Part shown: positions 1 to 6,813 of the stretch, piece after piece | Position numbering within the stretch: the first letter of the stretch is position 1 | Layout of the letters: each line of letters starts with the position of its first letter | Origin: a bacterium | Lineage (GTDB): Bacteria; Vulcanimicrobiota; JABDET01 | Assembly: GCA_021817145.1 (NCBI GenBank) | Contig: JAKAVV010000001.1 | Location: forward strand, 124,001-188,000 | Length of the DNA stretch: 64,000 nucleotides | Direction of reading: 5' to 3' | Program-made: the position numbers and the translations under genes | Notes under the pieces: model-generated | Databases searched by the model: none | What the model saw: the letters and a program-made list of their open reading frames with translations, nothing else | What the model was told of the DNA's origin: nothing

Positions 1-1101
1 CGGGGTGCGCAGTTCATGAGATACCTGCCCTAAAAATGAGTTCCTGACCTCTTCCAACTGTCTGATTTCAGTAATATCTCTGAAGATCACCATTCCTGAT
101 ACCTCTTCTAAAGGGGTGAGGGGGATCACATAAATTTTTAAAACATTGTAAGGAAGTGAGACTTCCAGGCTCAAGATTTTTTTTTGATCTAAAGAATCTG
201 AAACCAATTTCAGCGCTTCTTTCAGCGGCCAGATTGATTCCAGAGATTTTCCTGAGGCTTCAGAAGATTTTACTCTTAACATTCTTTCAGCGGTTGGATT
301 CAAAAAATTGATGTTTTGATTTTTGTCCAGAACAATCAGCCCATCAATCATGGAGGAGAAGAGCGCTTTTAAGGTTATTTTTTCTCTCTGCAGCTCTTGA
401 AATTGAATTTGCAATTTTTCCGCCATATCATGAATTGCTTCCCCAAGTTGTCCTAATTCGTCTTTTCTTTTAAAGGTAATCCGTTCTTTCCATTCTCCTT
501 TTGAAATTTTTTGAGTGACTTTTTCCAGTTCCTTAATGGGTTTAGCGAGAGCAGCAGAAGCAGCAAAGGAAAGGATAAAAGAAACCATAAAGGCTCCTAA
601 AGCGACCCATAGTAAAGTGGTGTCAAAAATTGACAAAACAGGGGAAAGAGTGGATTCTGAAATTCTTCCTTCAATGATCCCTGCGGGTTCATTGAATTGA
701 TTAATTGCTCGAGCAGCGCACCAGGATTTCCCAGATCTCCAGAGCGTTCCATTTATTTTCTCAAGGGCTTCCATCGCTTTTTTAGCAATAAAACCGGTAG
801 GTTTTCCCCTAAGTTTTGAGTCAAAGACAATTTCCCCTTGAAGGTTTGCGACAAGAAGATGAATTTTAGGATTAAAATGCTTCCTTGTTAAAGATAACTG
901 TGAGGCAAGAGTTAAACTTCCCGTTACTCCTAGATTCATTTCAATTGAGTGGCTCAAAATCCGCACCTGTGTTTTAACTTGACGAGCCAGTTCTTTCTCG
1001 AGTTCTTTTTTGACTCTTATGTCAATGATGAAGATTTCAGCGCTGAGAATCAAGGTGATTAAAACCAAAAAAGAAAAGAACCACTGGAGCCGGATGCTCA
1101 T
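1..1101 (-). CDS. Sensor histidine kinase (HAMP-PAS-HisKA), 3' part outside window
   Basis: A membrane sensor kinase of PhoR-like architecture. 367 codons are present, and the frame runs off the window edge just inside the HisKA H box (SHELRTP; the phosphoacceptor His is residue 362). Visible in order are TM1 (about 7-27), an extracytoplasmic sensor region (28-160), TM2 (about 161-184), HAMP (185-240) and a PAS domain (about 245-345). Its ATG overlaps the TGA of the upstream response regulator (ATGA, 1098-1101), so the two are translationally coupled and form a cognate pair. The catalytic ATPase domain lies beyond base 1 and cannot be judged. The signal sensed is unknown. Confidence 0.93.
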   Translation of the reverse strand, partial: MSIRLQWFFSFLVLITLILSAEIFIIDIRVKKELEKELARQVKTQVRILSHSIEMNLGVTGSLTLASQLSLTRKHFNPKIHLLVANLQGEIVFDSKLRGKPTGFIAKKAMEALEKINGTLWRSGKSWCAARAINQFNEPAGIIEGRISESTLSPVLSIFDTTLLWVALGAFMVSFILSFAASAALAKPIKELEKVTQKISKGEWKERITFKRKDELGQLGEAIHDMAEKLQIQFQELQREKITLKALFSSMIDGLIVLDKNQNINFLNPTAERMLRVKSSEASGKSLESIWPLKEALKLVSDSLDQKKILSLEVSLPYNVLKIYVIPLTPLEEVSGMVIFRDITEIRQLEEVRNSFLGQVSHELRTP

Positions 1102-1763
1102 ACCATTGTAAAAATGTATCCTTTTCCCCAGACAGTCTTCAAAATGCGCTCCCCTTTCATCTTTTCTCTTAAATTTTTAACATGAACATCAAGAGTTCTT
1201 GTGTCCATGCTTTCTGTTCCCCATACTTGTTTTAAGATTTCTTCCCTGGTCAGGATTTTTTCATGATTTAAAACGAAAAAGTAAAGTAAATCGAATTCTT
1301 TTGGAGATAACTCTAGAGGTCTGTTTTGATAAACAACTTTCCTTTTCAGAATATCCAGACTGAGGCTTCCAAGAATCACTTTTTTTTCTTTATCTCGGGG
1401 TTGTAATCTTCGTAAAACAGCTTTTACTCTTGCTGTAACTTCTCTTGGATTAAAAGGTTTGGTAATATAGTCGTCAGCTCCTTTTTCAAGTCCAATGATT
1501 CGATCTTGATCGCTTCCTCTAGCAGTCACGAAAATGACAGGGATATTGCTTATTTTTCGAACTTCTTCAGTAACTTGATCCCCATCCATGTCAGGCAGTT
1601 GGAGATCTAAAAGAATGAGATCCACAGGAGTGGTTTGTATTTTCGAAATCGCTTCTTTACCTGTTGAAGCAGTTAAGGTTTGGTATCCGGAGCGGGCTAG
1701 ATTGATTCGCAGGAGATCAAGAATCGCTTCTTCGTCGTCCACGATCAAAATCGTTTCCATCAT
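1098..1763 (-). CDS. OmpR/PhoB-family response regulator
   Basis: 221-residue DNA-binding response regulator. The receiver domain (1-120) has the acidic pair DDEE near residue 9, phosphoacceptor Asp53 (LLDLQLP), the switch Thr in VTARG and Lys in TKPF. A C-terminal winged helix (about 130-221) resembles OmpR/PhoB, with SPKEFDLL and a recognition helix near RTLDVHVKNLR. The start codon directly follows the greA stop (TAA ATG); a second ATG lies one codon later. It is coupled to the downstream kinase by an ATGA overlap. The regulon is unknown. By architecture it could be a PhoP/PhoB-type phosphate or envelope regulator, but nothing nearby proves this. Confidence 0.95.
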   Translation of the reverse strand: MMETILIVDDEEAILDLLRINLARSGYQTLTASTGKEAISKIQTTPVDLILLDLQLPDMDGDQVTEEVRKISNIPVIFVTARGSDQDRIIGLEKGADDYITKPFNPREVTARVKAVLRRLQPRDKEKKVILGSLSLDILKRKVVYQNRPLELSPKEFDLLYFFVLNHEKILTREEILKQVWGTESMDTRTLDVHVKNLREKMKGERILKTVWGKGYIFTMV

Positions 1764-2255
1764 TTATTTTTTGGAAATTTCCAAAATTTTATATTTTATC
1801 TTTCCTGCGGGAGTTTTAGCTTCAACCTGTTCTCCTTTGTGTTTTCCCAGGAGAGCTTTCCCAACAGGGGATTCGTTTGAAATTCTATGATTAGATGGGT
1901 CGCTCTCCGCTGATCCAACAATGGTGTAGCTTTCAGATTCATTGGAATCAGCATGTTTCAGTTTAACGGTTGAGCCAACACTGACAATATCGGTGTGGAT
2001 TTCGCTTTCATCAATGAGTTTTGCCTTTCGAATCATCCGTTCGAGATTTATGATTTCTGCCTCAACAAATGCCTGTTCCATTTTTGCGTCTTCATACTCT
2101 GCGTTCTCACTGATATCGCCAAATTCTTTAGCCTGTCGAATTCGATCAGCCACTTCTTTTCGATGGAAGGTTTTATAATATTCCAGCTTTTCTTCCAGTT
2201 TTTTTAATCCTTCTGCCGTTAATAAAATTTCTTTTTCTAGATCTTTGTCTGGCAT
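1764..2255 (-). CDS. greA: Transcription elongation factor GreA
   Basis: 163-residue transcript cleavage factor that rescues backtracked RNA polymerase. The N-terminal coiled-coil hairpin carries the acidic tip signature (FGDISENAEY, the conserved GDxxENAEY), followed by the FKBP-like C-terminal domain. An upstream in-frame ATG exists at 2351, but it would add 32 non-homologous residues that overlap the preceding gene. The start at 2255 is preceded by a clear AGGAGG Shine-Dalgarno at the correct spacing and gives the usual family length. It lies 14 bases after the preceding stop, so it is probably read as part of the long minus-strand operon. Confidence 0.96.
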   Translation of the reverse strand: MPDKDLEKEILLTAEGLKKLEEKLEYYKTFHRKEVADRIRQAKEFGDISENAEYEDAKMEQAFVEAEIINLERMIRKAKLIDESEIHTDIVSVGSTVKLKHADSNESESYTIVGSAESDPSNHRISNESPVGKALLGKHKGEQVEAKTPAGKIKYKILEISKK

Positions 2256-2269
2256 CGTTATCCTCCTGA

Positions 2270-3178
2270 TTAGTTTAGTTTCTCGATACGAGGTTTTAAT
2301 CTCAATTCTTGCAGTAAACGCAAATACTCCTCTTTCTGCACCTCCTCCCATTTTTTCCCCAGTATGGCAAGAAAAGCGGCTTCTAAAACATTGGTTCCAA
2401 AAGATCGGCCATTTAACTCTGGAGTGGTGGTGATCACGATGGCTGTTTCAGAATCTTTAAAATCTTGAAGATCGTTTGGAGTAATGGTATTGGTAACAAT
2501 GATTTTGTTCTTGAGTTTTTTGGGCTTGTGTTTTCTGATGAAATGGAAATCCCCTGCAATAATATCTGATTCTTCATAATAATGGAAAAATTTAGGATTG
2601 GCAGACTGCGGGTTTTCCTGTTCTTTTCCAATAGGATAAATAAATCCAATGGGGAGTTTCCCGATTTCTGGGAGAAGCTTTTCTGCCTGTTCTTCTAATT
2701 CCTGGAAACTGTTCAGAGGTTTGTCAATTCCGAGCGCAAAAATAAAATCTCCAAAAGTGACTCTGGCTCCGCATTCCCAAAATGTTTTTGCCATTCCATT
2801 ACGGTCAAGGGCGCTGACCATTAGCACTGTTTTGTTTTTTAAAGGGAGAACTTCTTTATCTATTTGTTTAATCACTTCTGATTCAAGTGTATTTTTTAAA
2901 CCGCTTCCATCTACAACCGGAGTTTTTTTCGCTTTTTCCATGAGTCTTATCCCATCTCTAAGAGGATATCGTTTTTCCCCGGCATAAAGATAAATATCCA
3001 GTCCGCCTAACCCAATAGCATCCACTTTCCCATCCAGTTCTTCTAGAATTTCTCCCGCTTTTTTGAAATCTCCGTCCGTGCCAATTCTTCTGATATGAAA
3101 TTCTTCCTCAAAAAAGCGAGTGTTAACTTCATGGTCTCTTTTTGACGATCCAAGACTCACACTGACAATCTTTTTCAT
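2270..3178 (-). CDS. 'Quinate 5-dehydrogenase'-type conserved protein, function unknown
   Basis: 302-residue cytoplasmic protein. Its opening (VSLGSSKRDH) and the motifs IGTDGD, GLGGLD and VDGSGLKNTL match a family that databases name quinate/shikimate dehydrogenase, mostly from anaerobic Firmicutes; I recognise this from memory only. A Rossmann-like stretch (KTVLMVSALDRNGMA) begins near residue 115. No experimental function is known to me, and the name should not be trusted. It overlaps the upstream gene by 4 bases and is the last metabolic member of a tightly coupled set with an acyl-ACP-reductase-like protein and a START-like protein. That context suggests lipid or aldehyde metabolism rather than quinate use. 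Confidence 0.8.
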   Translation of the reverse strand: MKKIVSVSLGSSKRDHEVNTRFFEEEFHIRRIGTDGDFKKAGEILEELDGKVDAIGLGGLDIYLYAGEKRYPLRDGIRLMEKAKKTPVVDGSGLKNTLESEVIKQIDKEVLPLKNKTVLMVSALDRNGMAKTFWECGARVTFGDFIFALGIDKPLNSFQELEEQAEKLLPEIGKLPIGFIYPIGKEQENPQSANPKFFHYYEESDIIAGDFHFIRKHKPKKLKNKIIVTNTITPNDLQDFKDSETAIVITTTPELNGRSFGTNVLEAAFLAILGKKWEEVQKEEYLRLLQELRLKPRIEKLN

Positions 3179-3963
3179 GCATTCCTCTTTTTGAAGATTT
3201 TTTCCATAAATGGCGTTAAATCATGGACGTTTCTTTTTTTTGGCGGCAGGAAATAAAATCGGGTTAAACTGATCTTTGGATTTAAAATCAGGTGATAAAA
3301 TTTAAACTTAGAAATCACTTGGTTTTTTCTGTTCAAAAACAACCCTTGATAACAGATTCCATTTTCTGCTCCAATCCAGAGTTTTATTTGGCTGACTTTT
3401 ATCTTTTTTCCTGAAGGAAGATTAAAAGACTGGATTTGATTTGGATTTTTAACTTCGAAAATAAGAGTTTCATGGTTCCTTAAAATAGATCTCCCAAGAA
3501 AATGAGTTTGTTTTAAGCGAATTTGTGTGATCATTGCTGCTGGATTCAAAAAATCCACAAATCGTCGATGGATAAAATAGCGCGGATCATCCTTTTCTAT
3601 TCTTTTTGGGTCTGCATGCGCGGTAAAAGCGATTTTCCCTTTTGACGAGACAGTTTCCCAAAGTCCTGAAGAATTCAGGTAAAAAACGCTTTTCAGCTTT
3701 TTTGCGCTGTCCGACCCCATCTGTATTTTAGAATCCATTCGCATCCAGTGATGGAAAATATAGATTTTCCCATAAACTCTTAAAGGATAGCGGTAATCTT
3801 TCTTTTTTTGAAAAGCGAAGAGAAAGCTGCCTGTAAAAGATGAGAGGTGAGAAACTTTATTTTGCAAACGATGGATGAGGAAAGATGTGGTTTGAGCAAA
3901 CCCATAAATCGGGAAATTTAAAAAATAAGCAGCGAAGAAAAGACAGATGATTTTTTTTTTCAT
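3175..3963 (-). CDS. Secreted LolA-like outer-membrane-lipoprotein-sorting-type protein
   Basis: 262 residues with a clear signal peptide (KKK start, hydrophobic stretch 4-20, cleavage likely after GFAQ). The mature part starts LQNKVSHLSSFTGSF and continues as alternating beta strands, resembling LolA/LolB-fold lipid carriers (DUF1571-like); this is a fold inference from pattern only. It overlaps both neighbours by 4 bases, between the acyl-ACP-reductase-like gene and the quinate-dehydrogenase-type gene. A periplasmic lipid carrier would fit an operon that makes a modified lipid in the cytoplasm and moves it outwards. No lipobox Cys is seen at the cleavage site. Confidence 0.7.
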   Translation of the reverse strand: MKKKIICLFFAAYFLNFPIYGFAQTTSFLIHRLQNKVSHLSSFTGSFLFAFQKKKDYRYPLRVYGKIYIFHHWMRMDSKIQMGSDSAKKLKSVFYLNSSGLWETVSSKGKIAFTAHADPKRIEKDDPRYFIHRRFVDFLNPAAMITQIRLKQTHFLGRSILRNHETLIFEVKNPNQIQSFNLPSGKKIKVSQIKLWIGAENGICYQGLFLNRKNQVISKFKFYHLILNPKISLTRFYFLPPKKRNVHDLTPFMEKIFKKRNA

Positions 3964-5060
3964 AAACCAATAGAAATTTTCTGCTCTTGTTTAGAGATTC
4001 TGGCATTTTCTTTAATTCTTTGGATATCTTCTTTTGTGACTTGTGAGTTAAAAGATCTGAATCCTGCCAATTTAAATCCGTGCTTTTGCGCTAGAGATTG
4101 AATTTCTATTACTTTTTCAGGTTCTATTCGTCTTCCTAAACTGTAATGTTCGAATCTTTTTTCCAGGGTTAGAATCATTGTTTCAGCCATACAGGCTAAG
4201 GCTATTCCCTGGGGATAGCCGAAATTGGTTCTAAAGTTGACATTTCCAGGGACTTCTACCAGCCCACCTTCAATGACCAGGACATCCTGTCTTATTTCCG
4301 CAATCTCTCGGGAGCAGTCATGTGGAAGAGCCACATCGCAGACAACACACCCTGGTTTTAAAAAATGCGGCTGAATAATTCCTCTCCCAGCGCTGGATGC
4401 GGAGATGACAATATCAGCATTCTGTAGGGCTGCATGTAGATCCGTTGTCACTTTTGGCCTTTTCCCTGAAAATTGGAAGATCATTTCCGCCACATTCTTT
4501 AACCGGGATAAACTTCGAGCTGTAATGGTTAAAGAAGCCACTTTTTGGCTTAAAATTTGAGCGCAGACTCGTCCAATGGATCCAGTTGCTCCAATGACAG
4601 CAGCAGAGGATTCTTCAGGGACGATCCCCATGGCTTGGGCTGCTTCAATCGCTCCTTCCAGTGCTGTTGCGATAGTGTAGCTGTTCCCTGAAGTAACGGC
4701 AATATTTAAATTCTCGGCAATGGTTTCTCCTGCGTCTCCTACGACTGAGGTAAACCCTCCAAGCCCGACGATTTTAGCTCCAAAGGATTCCGCAAGTTTC
4801 CCTGCGTCGATAATTTTTTTATAGACCTGTTCTCGCGGAAGTTCTGTAAACTGGTGAGGTAAAAAAGGGCAGGCAAGAAAATAACCTTCAATTTCCTCTC
4901 CTGTTTGGGAGCGTATCCCTGTTATGTAACTTTGTTTATAAGCTGGCATCCATTCCAGAATTTTTGAAACCAGTTCGATACGCTTTCCTGCTGCCCGTGG
5001 TTCATATCGAACCACATCATTCATGTCTAAGGCATGAGTAATAAATCCAAAGGTTTGCAT
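3960..5060 (-). CDS. Acyl-ACP reductase (AAR)-like NAD(P)-dependent dehydrogenase
   Basis: 366 residues. It is commonly labelled shikimate dehydrogenase, but the whole length resembles cyanobacterial long-chain acyl-ACP reductase: GLGGFTS (99-105), a TSGN-x-x-T motif (123-129), the Rossmann loop VIGATGSIGRVC (155-166), LACMAETM (288-295) and a C-terminal HGFKLAGF. Cys290 aligns with the cyanobacterial catalytic Cys that forms the acyl-enzyme thioester. The family reaction is acyl-ACP (or acyl-CoA) plus NADPH to fatty aldehyde. No aldehyde-deformylating oxygenase lies nearby, so the aldehyde would not become an alkane here. It is coupled by 1- and 4-base overlaps to a START-like gene and a LolA-like gene. 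Substrate chain length is unknown. Confidence 0.82.
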   Translation of the reverse strand: MQTFGFITHALDMNDVVRYEPRAAGKRIELVSKILEWMPAYKQSYITGIRSQTGEEIEGYFLACPFLPHQFTELPREQVYKKIIDAGKLAESFGAKIVGLGGFTSVVGDAGETIAENLNIAVTSGNSYTIATALEGAIEAAQAMGIVPEESSAAVIGATGSIGRVCAQILSQKVASLTITARSLSRLKNVAEMIFQFSGKRPKVTTDLHAALQNADIVISASSAGRGIIQPHFLKPGCVVCDVALPHDCSREIAEIRQDVLVIEGGLVEVPGNVNFRTNFGYPQGIALACMAETMILTLEKRFEHYSLGRRIEPEKVIEIQSLAQKHGFKLAGFRSFNSQVTKEDIQRIKENARISKQEQKISIGL

Positions 5061-5515
5061 TATACTGCTGCTCCCTCATTTTTTTTCTCAATCTTTTTTT
5101 TCATCGCCTCTAACATCATGTCGCAGTTCTCTTTTACCTTTAATTCAAGTGTTGGACCGATGAGTTCTGTTAAAGATGGCATGCCGAAATCGTAATCAAC
5201 AGTAAGGATGACTTTTGTTTTCATTTCTTCTCGCAGAAATCTCCATTCCCCTTCAAACTTCTCAAGATCCCCCTCAATGAGTTTGTAATGAATCTCTAAT
5301 TGATCATCTAGAAAGGTATCTTTTTCTTTCCAGATGATGGGAGTTCCTTCTACATTGGTTATCCATTCAGAAACTGCCTGGTTTTCATTTTTTTCTAGAA
5401 TCTTGACAGATTCCACATCAGGCATAAATTGCGGGTATTCTTCGAGATTTTTCCCTATTTTATAAACAGCTTCTGGATCTCCTTCTATCATGATACTTCG
5501 TTCAAGATGAGGCAT
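5060..5515 (-). CDS. SRPBCC/START-like (COQ10/polyketide cyclase-type) lipid-binding protein
   Basis: 151-residue soluble protein with a SRPBCC helix-grip pattern. It opens as ERSIMIEGDPEAVYKIGKNL, has a central IIWKEKDTF and a hydrophobic C-terminal helix (about 118-145) that would close the cavity. The family binds lipids, quinones or aromatic intermediates. It sits between the aminotransferase (14-base overlap) and the acyl-ACP-reductase-like gene (1-base overlap). A role in holding a long-chain acyl or aldehyde intermediate is plausible but inferred. There is no signal peptide, so it should act in the cytoplasm. Confidence 0.8.
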   Translation of the reverse strand: MPHLERSIMIEGDPEAVYKIGKNLEEYPQFMPDVESVKILEKNENQAVSEWITNVEGTPIIWKEKDTFLDDQLEIHYKLIEGDLEKFEGEWRFLREEMKTKVILTVDYDFGMPSLTELIGPTLELKVKENCDMMLEAMKKKIEKKNEGAAV

Positions 5516-6776
5516 GGGCGGGCTCCTTTTTTGAAAAAAATTGTTTTACTTTTTCCAAGCTTTTTGAAAATGCCTGCAGAACGATATCAATCTCGTTTTT
5601 CTGGATAATGAGAGGGGGTTCTATTCGAATCACTTTGGGCTGGTTTAAAGTATAGGCAACCAGAACTCCTTGTTTCGCCATCTCTGGTATCAAGGAGCCT
5701 CCATAGTGTGGAGAGGTTAATTCAATTCCGATCATTAAGCCGAGCCCCCTGATTTCCTGAATCATATCAGGGTAATTTTCCGCGGCGTTTTTCAATTTCG
5801 ATATAAAATACTCTCCGTTTTTTTTCGCTTTTTCGGCTAGATTCTCTTCCTGCATGACTTCAAGAGCTGCAAGAGCTGCTCTGCAGGCTAAAGGGTTTCC
5901 GCCAAATGTAGAAGTATGAATCAAAGGGTTTGTTTTAAATGCCTCCCAAACTTTTTCAGTGCCGATAAACGCTCCAATTGGCATCACGCCTCCTCCTAAA
6001 GCTTTAGCAAGAACCAGAATATCGGGCACAATATTAAAATGCTGGCAGGCAAACCAGTCACCTGTTCTGCACAGCCCTGTCTGGACTTCATCTAAAATTA
6101 AGAGAATCTGTTTCTCATCACAGATTTTTCTGATTTTTTGAAGATAGCTGTCAGGGGGAAGGCAGATTCCTCCTTCCCCTTGAATTGGTTCTAAAATAAT
6201 GGCAGCGGTATTGGGTGTGATTTTACTTTCAAGAGCCTCTGCATCCCCAAAAGGAACAGAGACAAAATCAGGGAGAAGCGGTTCAAAAGGGGTTTTATAT
6301 TGGTCTCTCCCAGAAGCGCTTAAGGATCCGAACGTTTTCCCGTGAAACGCGTTTTTGGCATGGATAATTTGTGTTCTTCCAGTTGAAAAACGAGCCAGTT
6401 TAAGTGCCCCTTCAACAGCTTCTGTCCCGCTGTTCGCGATAAAACTGTATTTTAAATTTCCGGGCGTAATTTCAGCCAGCTTTTTACAGAGATCTCCCAG
6501 AGGTTTATTGAAAAACACCTTTGTGGAAAGAGGAAGTTTGTCTAATTGATCTTTAACCGCTTGGATAACTTTTGGAGGTCGGTGTCCCAGGGCAAAAACT
6601 CCATATCCACCAAGACAGTCAATATATTTTTTCCCCTGGATATCTTTGACAATACACCCCTCTCCTTCCCATTCAAGAGTATTAAAACCGGATAGTTTTA
6701 AGAGCCTTGCTAGAGAAGGATTATGGTAACTGCGGTAATTCTCTATTGTTTCCTGGATCAGGGTATCAAAATTCAT
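5502..6776 (-). CDS. Class III PLP-dependent aminotransferase (putrescine/acetylornithine type)
   Basis: 424 residues, full family length. Visible are the PLP phosphate-binding NSGTEAVEGALKLAR, the Asp of LILDEVQTG that contacts the pyridine nitrogen, and the Schiff-base Lys in VLAKALGGG. The N-terminal region and TFGGNPLACRAALA resemble putrescine aminotransferase more than ArgD. The family transaminates terminal amines or aldehydes. Arginine genes are absent from this operon (argF lies alone at 34791). Linked to an acyl-ACP reductase that yields an aldehyde, it could aminate a long-chain or polyamine aldehyde. It overlaps the START-like gene by 14 bases and lies 37 bases after the sulfatase-fold gene. 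Confidence 0.88.
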   Translation of the reverse strand: MNFDTLIQETIENYRSYHNPSLARLLKLSGFNTLEWEGEGCIVKDIQGKKYIDCLGGYGVFALGHRPPKVIQAVKDQLDKLPLSTKVFFNKPLGDLCKKLAEITPGNLKYSFIANSGTEAVEGALKLARFSTGRTQIIHAKNAFHGKTFGSLSASGRDQYKTPFEPLLPDFVSVPFGDAEALESKITPNTAAIILEPIQGEGGICLPPDSYLQKIRKICDEKQILLILDEVQTGLCRTGDWFACQHFNIVPDILVLAKALGGGVMPIGAFIGTEKVWEAFKTNPLIHTSTFGGNPLACRAALAALEVMQEENLAEKAKKNGEYFISKLKNAAENYPDMIQEIRGLGLMIGIELTSPHYGGSLIPEMAKQGVLVAYTLNQPKVIRIEPPLIIQKNEIDIVLQAFSKSLEKVKQFFSKKEPAHASS

Positions 6777-6813
6777 GGTTTAAGTCTTTTCGGCAGAAGT
6801 GGAAACATTCCTG

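Noticed and set aside
3960..5060. Shikimate dehydrogenase as the function of this gene
   Set aside because: Whole-length pattern and the conserved Cys290 fit acyl-ACP reductase; the shikimate-binding motifs of AroE are not seen.
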